Assembly (NCBI GenBank): GCA_052161645.1
Contig: CP197414.1
DNA from: Laterigemmans sp052161645
GTDB taxonomy: Bacteria; Planctomycetota; Planctomycetia; Pirellulales; Pirellulaceae
Direction: 5' to 3' (one strand)
Length of the DNA stretch: 64,000 bases
The notes under the pieces were generated by a model, which was given only the letters and a program-made list of their open reading frames with translations, did not search any database and was not told the origin of the DNA. The translations under genes were made by a program, and so were the position numbers. This document shows, piece by piece, positions 53,204-61,253 of the stretch (positions within the stretch are counted from its first letter, which is position 1; each line of letters opens with the position of its first letter).

Positions 53204-56200
53204 TTCTGCCAGCTGAGCCGGTGTTAGCTTTTCCTCAAACCCCTCCGGCATCAGCGACACCAACGAGGGTTCGACGCTTTCAATCTCGGCGGCCGGGAAT
53301 GTTTGATGTTTTCCGTCGGCCGTGGCCAGCTGAATCGTCCGCTCGTCCTGAGACTCGATCATACCCACCAGCACCCGCCCATCATGCGTCAGCAGCGAAG
53401 CCTGGTGGTACTTGGGTTCGACCGTTTCGTTGGGATCCATGATCGCTTTAACCCACTGCTCGTTCGTCCAATGAGCCAAATTATTGATCACCGGGCCGAT
53501 CGGCTGGCCACCTGTCGCATCATGGCACACGGCGCAATGCTGTAGGAAGAGTTGCGCTCCCTGGTCCGATGCTTTGCGGGGTGGCGAGTTCATCTCGGCG
53601 AGGAATTGTTGGACCACTTGTGAACGTGGTGTGGGCTGTCCCAACACGGCAATCGCTCGGGAACGAACGACGCGGTCAAAGTTATCTCGCAACTGGCGAA
53701 TTGTAACCAAATCGAGCGTTTGTTTGCGGATCACCCCTTGTTCCAAAGCAGCTAGCAACCGCAACACGCCCGCTTGGTGGCTGAGGAGAGCGGCAGCCGC
53801 TTGTTGCCGTTCACCCAGCGTGAACCTTTCCCAGCCGCTGAGCATTCGCTGGTCAATCTCGGCATCTCGCAGACGCCGACTGGCCGCGATCGCCGCCAGC
53901 CTTAACTCGGGGTCAGCATCTTCCAGCAGATGGATGATTAGTGTCGTCCTTTGCTCCGGTGCAAACAATCCGGAACCTACCAACTGCAGCAACGCCAGTC
54001 GCATCGCGGCCGGACTGGTGATTGCCTGTAAAGCCTCGAACATTCGCTGCCGCAATTCTGTCTGCTGGCTTTCCGCACGCTGGCTGACTGCGTCTTCAGA
54101 AGGACTGGTGGCCAAGAGGGTCAACAGCAACACGTCAGCGGGCCGAAGTGGATGGGACGCTGGCTGCCAAATGGCGAGTTGGCTTTCGAGGTGAGTCAGC
54201 CGAGCGCTCGCTGGACTCCGCCGCCAAAGCGATTGAGCGGGGGTCACCAGTTCACTGAAGTTGCCGACTTGTTCCCAGCTTTGCGTTTGCAGTCGCTCCA
54301 AGATCGCGCTGAGCACGCTCCAGGCTTGAGTTTCGCCATGCACCAACGTCAGCGATTTGCCGATCCATGGCTCCGCCGCGTGTCGCTGGGCGATTTGTTT
54401 CAACGCCGCCGCGCTGTCCAGTTCCGGCATGCCGATAATTGTCAGCACCCATTGAAGATCGACCTGCGGTCCCAGCTGACGATCGGCGACCGCGAGCATC
54501 GCCGCGTCCAGTTGTGGGCTCCGCTGGGGTAACGCTTCGGCCAATCGCAAAGCCCCCGCAACCACTCGCCCGTCGGATTGCGTTAGCCCCGAGACCAGGT
54601 CGTTCGAGGTCAACCAGCCGGTCGCCGCCAAGACGCCCAAAGCGCTGGCTCGCGCGGCCGGATGCTCAGCCGTATCGATCAATTGGCGGACTGCAGCAGC
54701 CAACTCAGCAGCAGCACCCTCTTCGCTCGCGATGCCTGCTTGATCGGCCCGGCGCGTGGTGTTTAATTCGACAATACGTTGCCCAGCCAAGTCGCGGAGC
54801 ACCCCGTTGTCGCTCGCCAGCATTTGCAATAGATGTTCCGCTTCGTCAGAAAACGGTCCCAACGTGGTGGGCTGGAAATCGCGGCGGGAAACGCGATAAA
54901 TGCGTCCCTGCTGCGAGCCCGCGCGAAGATCCATACTTTGTTGCCAAGCGGTCGGAATCCATTCGGGATGTTCGATCACGCGGCGCGTCATGTCGAGCAC
55001 CCAGAGGGTTCCGTCGGGAGCATTTGCCACCCGCACCGGGCGTGACCAGACATCGGTCGAGGCAAAGAAATCCACGTTGGTGTCGTCGGCGTGGCGGCTT
55101 GCCGAGAAGACAGCTCCGTCGGGTCGCAGCACAAACCTGGCGACAAGGTTGTGCACCGGTTCGCAAATGAAGGCTTCGGTCAACTGACCATCGCCGCTGA
55201 GAATTCCGGGAACGCGAGCCACCGTGGCGCTGCACGCGCTGGTAAAACGCTGAGCGGCAAACAGATCGTTAAAGCGATCGACGGTGCGACTGGCGGGCAA
55301 CACCGGGGGCGCCGTCGCCGGAGTCAGCAGATGGTGCTCCGCGGAGCCGGAGATTTGTTGCTGCTCTCGATAACGCTGGGGGATCACAAATTGATACATT
55401 GGCAAACTATTGGAGTTGCCAAACCAGTTCCCGAAAGCATCACGAGCTCGTACGAATTGCGTCTCGCCACCACTGATTCTCAGCTCGCCCGTATCGGGTT
55501 GCCACGCAACATCGTGGCCGTTAACGACATATGTCTCGCCATTGCGGGCTGAGATCAATTCCCGCGTGCCATGGCCACAACCTAAATGCAGCCAGCCGTC
55601 GAGTCCCCATTCAAAACCGCTGGCCCGGTGCTGGGGGTTGGCCTCGGCGATGCCGCTCAATAAGACTTCTTGGTAATCTGCCACGCCGTCGCCAGTCGTA
55701 TCTTTGGCAAACAAGATGTGAGGTGCGGCGATTATCAACACGCCATCTCGCCACGGAAAGACGCTGGTCGGATAGGAGAGCTGATCCAAAAAGACCGTGG
55801 CTTCATCGAGCTGACCATCGCCGTCGTTGTCGCGCAACCATTTGACGCGTCCGCCACCGGGCACACCGAGAGGGTAGTCATTCATCTCCACGACCCAAAC
55901 CTTGCCGTCAAAACCAAAAGCCAAGTTGACGGGGTCGGTAACCAGCGGTTCGCTGGCGACGAGTTCGACACGAAAGTCGGCGGGCACCTGAATCGCTCGC
56001 AACGCTTGCTTAGCCGGGAGACCAATTTCCTCAGGTTGCGGCTGTTGCCAAATCTCTCGCACGCGGCGCACGATCAACGCCTGCGTCCCACTTTCCCAAC
56101 GGCCAGGTTGTAGATAATAGATCATCGAACTATCAACCTCATAACCTCCTTCCGCACGCATCGCTTCGCTGGCCACGTAAGCGAATACATCATCACAATA

Positions 56201-57475
56201 GGCGGCCACCCAAGTTGCATCGGTTGTTAATTCTCGCTCCAGCCGAAATTGATAATCGACGACCACCTCGCCACCGAGAAAAACCCAAGTCAACGCGTCA
56301 CCAAATCGCCAAGTGTGGATTGGCATGGGATACGATTCGGGCAGCCGTCCCATTTGCTGGCGGATTTTGATCATCTGTTCGGCCCAATTGCGTTCGTTGG
56401 GATTGTCGCTGGCCAGCCGTTGATTGATCGTTTCTTGAGAGGGTTGCTCGGGGACCAAGCCCGCGTATCCAAAGCGGGCTTGGGGGAACGCTTTGAGCGC
56501 CGTTCGCTGTTCGTTCGCCAAGACACTCTGCACGGCATCGACCAAGTTGGCCGCGTGACGCTGGGCCAATTCATATGAACCGCGCGGGCTGGGGTTGGCA
56601 TCGGCTCCACAACCAATCACTGGCAGAAAAATGGCGGACCGATGCAGTTGTTCCAAACGGCTGGCGGCGAGGCCCGCCCAGTCGCCACTGACTTGCTCAA
56701 AACCACCCCCCATCGTCGTGCAATGACAGGCGACTTGCATCGTCGCGCCGAGCAGCGTGCCGTCGGGCGAGCGCACGCAGAGCACGCGCGCTTGTTGATC
56801 GACCTGCCCCTCGGGATGCTCACCGATGCCAACCCAACCGCCACTCCGCAACAGCCGGCGGTTAGTGGGAAAGTCCACGGTCGCCGCACCGATCGATAAC
56901 TCCGCGGGCTGTCGCGCCTGCATGGCCAATTGAATTGCCTGGCGAATGGTCTCCTCCAACTGCTGCGTGTAACGCGCGGTGGCGGCCGTCTCCTCCGGTG
57001 TTGAGGGGACGCTGTAGAGGTTCGTCAGTCCACCAGCCAGATGCGGAGCGGCATGGGAGTGCGTGCTGCTGAGCACCAACTGGGCCCGTGAAATGCCATA
57101 CTCCTGCTGAACCCAGTTGGCCGTGGCGGTCGTCAACTTACTGGTCACTCCAATGCTGTCGATCGAAACCAGCAGCAGCGTGGCTTGATCCGCGTCGGCT
57201 GCCGGAGCGAGTGCCAACACGCGGACACTCAGCGGATCGGCAACAGCAGTGTGCAAACCAGCCCGCACCGCATACCCGCTGAGTCGCACCGGCTCCTGGG
57301 GCGTGATATCAAGTTTGCTAAAACCGGCCCACTGCAAACTGTCCCACGATGGGTCGGCAGCTGTTGCGCGAGCGGCACCGTTCAGGGCACCGCTTAACAC
57401 CAGCAGACCGGCAAACAGCAGGGCCGCTCGCGAAACACGAACCAAGCTGGGAAAATTGTGCAGTCGATAATTCAT
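53174..57475 (-). CDS. Neutral-ceramidase-like domain fused to PVC-type heme-binding dehydrogenase
   Basis: A 1433-residue exported protein. The start at 57475 (GAGG 6 bases upstream) gives a signal peptide ending near ALNGAARA; the frame extends to 57643 without coding look. Residues about 40-450 match the neutral/alkaline ceramidase N-terminal domain: SKLDITPQEPVRLSGY, STHSHAAPHLAGGL, ACHCTTMGGG, GCGADANPSPRG, FLGGEVVVDYQFRLE and EGGYEVDSSMIYYL, which keep plausible zinc ligands but not an obvious catalytic serine. From about 475 follows a TIGR02604 beta-propeller (FGFDGKVWVVEMNDYP), then HEAT-like helices, then a TIGR02603 heme domain with CAVCH and Met in SLMPEGFE. It is divergent from a C45-type hydrolase gene. 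Hydrolysis of lipid or other amides with electron transfer is conceivable. Confidence 0.9.
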   Translation of the reverse strand: MNYRLHNFPSLVRVSRAALLFAGLLVLSGALNGAARATAADPSWDSLQWAGFSKLDITPQEPVRLSGYAVRAGLHTAVADPLSVRVLALAPAADADQATLLLVSIDSIGVTSKLTTATANWVQQEYGISRAQLVLSSTHSHAAPHLAGGLTNLYSVPSTPEETAATARYTQQLEETIRQAIQLAMQARQPAELSIGAATVDFPTNRRLLRSGGWVGIGEHPEGQVDQQARVLCVRSPDGTLLGATMQVACHCTTMGGGFEQVSGDWAGLAASRLEQLHRSAIFLPVIGCGADANPSPRGSYELAQRHAANLVDAVQSVLANEQRTALKAFPQARFGYAGLVPEQPSQETINQRLASDNPNERNWAEQMIKIRQQMGRLPESYPMPIHTWRFGDALTWVFLGGEVVVDYQFRLERELTTDATWVAAYCDDVFAYVASEAMRAEGGYEVDSSMIYYLQPGRWESGTQALIVRRVREIWQQPQPEEIGLPAKQALRAIQVPADFRVELVASEPLVTDPVNLAFGFDGKVWVVEMNDYPLGVPGGGRVKWLRDNDGDGQLDEATVFLDQLSYPTSVFPWRDGVLIIAAPHILFAKDTTGDGVADYQEVLLSGIAEANPQHRASGFEWGLDGWLHLGCGHGTRELISARNGETYVVNGHDVAWQPDTGELRISGGETQFVRARDAFGNWFGNSNSLPMYQFVIPQRYREQQQISGSAEHHLLTPATAPPVLPASRTVDRFNDLFAAQRFTSACSATVARVPGILSGDGQLTEAFICEPVHNLVARFVLRPDGAVFSASRHADDTNVDFFASTDVWSRPVRVANAPDGTLWVLDMTRRVIEHPEWIPTAWQQSMDLRAGSQQGRIYRVSRRDFQPTTLGPFSDEAEHLLQMLASDNGVLRDLAGQRIVELNTTRRADQAGIASEEGAAAELAAAVRQLIDTAEHPAARASALGVLAATGWLTSNDLVSGLTQSDGRVVAGALRLAEALPQRSPQLDAAMLAVADRQLGPQVDLQWVLTIIGMPELDSAAALKQIAQRHAAEPWIGKSLTLVHGETQAWSVLSAILERLQTQSWEQVGNFSELVTPAQSLWRRSPASARLTHLESQLAIWQPASHPLRPADVLLLTLLATSPSEDAVSQRAESQQTELRQRMFEALQAITSPAAMRLALLQLVGSGLFAPEQRTTLIIHLLEDADPELRLAAIAASRRLRDAEIDQRMLSGWERFTLGERQQAAAALLSHQAGVLRLLAALEQGVIRKQTLDLVTIRQLRDNFDRVVRSRAIAVLGQPTPRSQVVQQFLAEMNSPPRKASDQGAQLFLQHCAVCHDATGGQPIGPVINNLAHWTNEQWVKAIMDPNETVEPKYHQASLLTHDGRVLVGMIESQDERTIQLATADGKHQTFPAAEIESVEPSLVSLMPEGFEEKLTPAQLAELIAYLRSRS

Positions 57476-57669
57476 CAGGGCCTCGCGGATGGGACGCAAG
57501 TTGCGCGATTCGTGGTGGGTGGCGATGCCAATTACGGTGGGGGTGTTTTTGTTGACCTTCGCTCTGTACTCGGATAGCCTAACATCCGGCCAGGCAAAAT
57601 ACACTATCTTGCCGACATTTGTGGTTCGCCGCTCCCCTCTCACTTATCCGCCGCCGAGGACTAGCCGCC

Positions 57670-59643
57670 ATGTGGTTTCATCGCCGAAATGTTCGAGAAG
57701 TTCGCCTAGTTCGCGATCCTGATCAACGGTGTCGACTTCGGGCACTAGCCAAATCAAGGCTCTGGCTGCTGGCATGTTGCCTAATGTTCGCGATCACCGG
57801 CCTGATTTCGCCAGCCCGCGGGGACGATCAAGTTGCCGAGGGAACGCCTGACTTGCTGGTCGAGCAACTCCGACCGCTGTTGGAGATTTTGCGGGGCGAG
57901 CGGCAGCAGTTTGTCATTACCATCGATGCTCAATTACCCATTGGCGGCGAACGGCAACCAATCGGTTTAACGTTGAGTCGTTATGGGGATGATAGTTATG
58001 ATTTTTCCGCCACCCACCCCGACTACGCGGTTGAAATTCGCCGCCGCGACCAGCTGACCGCGATGTTCCTGCCGCGACACCAGCGCGTCTACTTCGGTCG
58101 CGGCACACTCGCCACGGAGGATCATTTGGTGGCCACCGGTTTGCTCCGCCGCGTGATCAGCTCGGGATGTGATTTGTCAAAATTCCTGCCCCTCTTGGAA
58201 GCAGAGGATCCGCAAGCTGCGCTCCGCTTGGCCATGAGTTACGCACCAATCCAACACGATCCAAAAACGGACAGTTGGCTGATCGATTCCAAAGTCAACT
58301 TGCGGACAACAAGCCCCGGGACAAAAAGCCTAGATCCGTTGAGCGCTGGAGAACAAGCTGAATATGTCGTCAGCGGTGAAGCGTTTTCAGTCGTCGTCCG
58401 TTTGACCGCAGCCGCAGACGTTGGACCTGAGGTAACTTGGGCGGAGCAGCAAGCCAGCGAGTTAACGCGAGACGAACTGGAGCGGCAGTTATGCCGAGGG
58501 TTGCGGCGTGCGGGCGAAGTCTTACTTCCTTCCACCTCGCTTGGTAACCCTGTCCAACTCGAGCGGCAAGTTGCGGGGGGCAAGTTACAGTATGTCGAAG
58601 GCCAACGCCTGGTCACCTTAACCGGCACGCCGGAGGAGATTGGCCGCGCACATGGTCAATTGCTGCGACGTGAATCACAGCGCTGCATCGATTCCGTCTT
58701 ATATGCTTTTGGCACAGTCCAAACGGTTGTTTCGGGAGAATGGTTTCGGCACACGTTAGATGCTGCTTACGCACGTTTAAAACCTCACATCCCGGCTGAT
58801 CACATCGCCGAAACGCGAGCATTGGCAATCGCTTTGGAGCAACCCCCGGAGTTGCTGAAGACTTTGAACGTCTTTCCTGAATTGTTTCACTGCTCTGGCT
58901 TCGCCGTGTTCGATTCGGCCACCGTCGATGGCACGTTGTATCACGGGCGTGTTTTGGATTACATGACGACGATCGGGTTGCAAGATTGCGCGACCACTTT
59001 CATTGTCGCCGTGGATAATAAGATCCCATTCTTAAATGTCGGCTATGCTGGCTTTACGGGCAGCGTCAGTGGCATCAATGCCAAGGCAATTTCGCTCGGT
59101 GAAATGGGTGGCCGTGGCGAGGGACAATGGGATGGCGTGCCGATGGCCACGTTGATGCGGCGCGCCATGGAGGAATGCAGCAGCTTGGACGAAGTCATCC
59201 GCTTGTGGGCGGGTAGTCCTCGCACTTGTGAATATTTCTATGTATTTGCGGATGGCAAAACAAACGCCGCGGTGGGAGTTGCCGCCACACCTGAGACGAT
59301 TGAGTTTGTCTATCCTGGCGATTCACATCCCCTGTTGGGTACGGGAATCCGAGACGCGGTCGTGCTGTCGGCCGGCAGCCGCCTGGAGACGCTGCGAGCT
59401 CGCGTTACCGAGCATCACGGCAGCATTGATGCGAACAAGGCGATGTGGTTGATGAGTCGCCCGGTGGCGATGGAATCGAATCTCCACAACGTCTTGTTTG
59501 TCCCCGCCGAGGGCGTGGCTTATGTGGCCAATGCGAGCCATAAACAACCGGCGGCGGAACGCCCGTACGTTCGGTTTGCGATCAACGACTATTGGCCAGG
59601 CAATCCGCAAATCGCCGCGAAACGGGTAAATACTCAGCCCTAA
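57670..59643 (+). CDS. C45-type Ntn-hydrolase, exported
   Basis: A 657-residue protein. The ATG at 57670 gives a long Arg-rich n-region and hydrophobic core (LWLLACCLMFAITGLISPA). The frame is open up to 57619. Residues about 55-330 are an unrecognised beta-rich domain. Residues about 345-645 match the C45/acid-ceramidase-like Ntn-hydrolase group: GTPEEIGRAHGQLLRRES, then FHCSGFAVFDSATVDGTLYH, where Cys408 would be the autocatalytic N-terminal nucleophile, then GRVLDYM, NVGYAGFTGSVSGINAKAIS and RPVAMESNLHNVLF. Substrates in the group are amides such as acyl-amino compounds and ceramides. It shares a 194-base divergent promoter region with the ceramidase-heme gene, which suggests a linked lipid-amide pathway (inference). 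Confidence 0.85.
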   Translation: MWFHRRNVREVRLVRDPDQRCRLRALAKSRLWLLACCLMFAITGLISPARGDDQVAEGTPDLLVEQLRPLLEILRGERQQFVITIDAQLPIGGERQPIGLTLSRYGDDSYDFSATHPDYAVEIRRRDQLTAMFLPRHQRVYFGRGTLATEDHLVATGLLRRVISSGCDLSKFLPLLEAEDPQAALRLAMSYAPIQHDPKTDSWLIDSKVNLRTTSPGTKSLDPLSAGEQAEYVVSGEAFSVVVRLTAAADVGPEVTWAEQQASELTRDELERQLCRGLRRAGEVLLPSTSLGNPVQLERQVAGGKLQYVEGQRLVTLTGTPEEIGRAHGQLLRRESQRCIDSVLYAFGTVQTVVSGEWFRHTLDAAYARLKPHIPADHIAETRALAIALEQPPELLKTLNVFPELFHCSGFAVFDSATVDGTLYHGRVLDYMTTIGLQDCATTFIVAVDNKIPFLNVGYAGFTGSVSGINAKAISLGEMGGRGEGQWDGVPMATLMRRAMEECSSLDEVIRLWAGSPRTCEYFYVFADGKTNAAVGVAATPETIEFVYPGDSHPLLGTGIRDAVVLSAGSRLETLRARVTEHHGSIDANKAMWLMSRPVAMESNLHNVLFVPAEGVAYVANASHKQPAAERPYVRFAINDYWPGNPQIAAKRVNTQP

Positions 59644-59787
59644 CTCGGCTCGCTGGACTGCTGTTCGTTTTCTGGCATTCGGTTTGCGACGTTGGTGAAT
59701 TAACGAGAACTCTCAAACGATTGACAGGTCGTTATTTCACCGATCAACGGAGCAATCATACGATGGAACTTGTAACAAGCAAAACGT

Positions 59788-61170
59788 TCAACACGCTTCC
59801 AACCGTTGTTTCCAGATTTCAATCTGCTGGCGAACGAGAGCGGGAGCTGACGAGCCGGGGCTGACGTAAGCCCGCACGGCATTCTCCACACCAAGGATCT
59901 CGAAAACATCCTCGGTGATCAAGGGATCATGAGCTTGCAAACTTGCCAGCGGAATCTCCTTGAGCGGCACGCTGCTCTCCATCGCTTGTCCGACAATCGC
60001 GCCAACCAAATGATGCGCGCGTCTTTGGGGCAAGCCTTTGCGGATCAAATATTCCATCAACGTGGTGGCATCGAGATAGCCTTCTTCCAAACGGGCGGCG
60101 ATACGTTCACGCCGCAGTTCGGCACCGGCAACCAGTGGTGCGGCCAACTCCAAACAGGCATCGACCGTATCAAAGGCGTCAAACAGCGGCGGCTTGTCCT
60201 CTTGCAAATCACGGTTGTAAGCCAGCGGCAAACCTTTCACCAGTACGAACAGCGTTTGCAGATCACCGATCACCCGAGCCGCTTTCCCCCGCGTCAATTC
60301 CAAGACATCAGGATTTACCTTTTGTGGCATGATACTGCTGCCGGTGCAAAAGGCATGAGGCAGCTTTAGAAAGCCAAACTCGACCGTGCTCCACAGAATC
60401 CATTCCTCAGCCCAACCGCTGAGGTGCGTGGCGATCACGGCGAGACAAAAAGCCGATTCCAGGGCGAAATCTCGATCGCTGCTGGTATCGAGACTGTTAG
60501 CCGTGTAACCATCAAATCCGAGCGCCGTGGCGGTTGCCTGGCGGTCGATATTTAAGGTCGTTCCAGCGACGGCGGCAATTCCCAAGCTGGATTGATTCAG
60601 GCGGGCGCGGCAATCGGCCAATCGCGTCCGATCTCGTTGGTACTTTTCGATGTAAGCCAACCAATAGTGCGACGCCAACACGGGTTGGGCACGCTGCAAA
60701 TGGGTGTAGGCAGGCAGGACGCAGTCAAAATCTCGATCACAACGGCTGAGAAAAGCACGTTGCAGCTCCAACAGGCGGGCATCAATCCGATCGATCGCTC
60801 CGCGGACCCACAGTCGAAAATCGGTCGAGACTTGATCGTTGCGGCTGCGGGCCGTATGCAGCTTACGCCCCACATCTCCCAGGCGATCGATCAACGCCTG
60901 TTCGATGTGCATGTGGATGTCTTCTAGTTCAATCCGAAAGGGTAACTCGCCGCGGCCAATTTGCTCGCCAATCTCACCCAGCACCGTGGCGATTTGTTGA
61001 TATTCGTCCGCAGAGATTAACTCTTGGTCAGCCAACATCCGCGCGTGGGCCAGCGATCCTTGAATGTCCTCGTTGAATAGCCGGGAATCAAAGCTGATGC
61101 TTTCACAAAACTGTTCAACACGTTGATCGGAACCCGCATCAAAGACTCCACTGCGCGACGGACTGGCCAC
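59788..61170 (-). CDS. argH: Argininosuccinate lyase
   Basis: A 460-residue enzyme cleaving argininosuccinate to arginine and fumarate in the last step of arginine synthesis. Signatures are SISFDSRLFNEDIQGSLAHA, LEDIHMHIEQALIDRLGD, KLHTARSRNDQVSTDFRLW, YTHLQRAQPV, DGYTANSLDTSSDRDF, GSSIMPQKVNPD and LPLAYNRDLQEDKPPLFD. The fumarate-lyase signature keeps the essential Ser and first Lys. The N-terminus has SRSGVF where many homologues have WGGRF. It starts with GTG after AAAGGAAAC. Its 3' end lies far from the C45 gene, and the upstream kinase gene is 83 bases away on the same strand. No other arg gene is in the window. Confidence 0.97.
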   Translation of the reverse strand: MASPSRSGVFDAGSDQRVEQFCESISFDSRLFNEDIQGSLAHARMLADQELISADEYQQIATVLGEIGEQIGRGELPFRIELEDIHMHIEQALIDRLGDVGRKLHTARSRNDQVSTDFRLWVRGAIDRIDARLLELQRAFLSRCDRDFDCVLPAYTHLQRAQPVLASHYWLAYIEKYQRDRTRLADCRARLNQSSLGIAAVAGTTLNIDRQATATALGFDGYTANSLDTSSDRDFALESAFCLAVIATHLSGWAEEWILWSTVEFGFLKLPHAFCTGSSIMPQKVNPDVLELTRGKAARVIGDLQTLFVLVKGLPLAYNRDLQEDKPPLFDAFDTVDACLELAAPLVAGAELRRERIAARLEEGYLDATTLMEYLIRKGLPQRRAHHLVGAIVGQAMESSVPLKEIPLASLQAHDPLITEDVFEILGVENAVRAYVSPGSSAPALVRQQIEIWKQRLEAC

Positions 61171-61253
61171 ACGTTTCCTTTCGAAATTTGAGAACGATAA
61201 TATTAGATTGAGAGAACTTAAGCAGCGAGCGTCAATACGATGGGCACCGGGAC

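Noticed and set aside
57476..57643. N-terminal extension of the ceramidase-heme frame
   Set aside because: It would bury the signal peptide 56 residues inside the protein; the ATG at 57475 has a good ribosome site.
59788..61170. GSSIMPQKVNPD in argH, where many homologues have KKNPD, and SRSGVF instead of WGGRF at the N-terminus
   Set aside because: The fumarate-lyase signature allows any residue between the essential Lys and Asn, and all other argininosuccinate lyase motifs are intact, so I see no sign of lost function.
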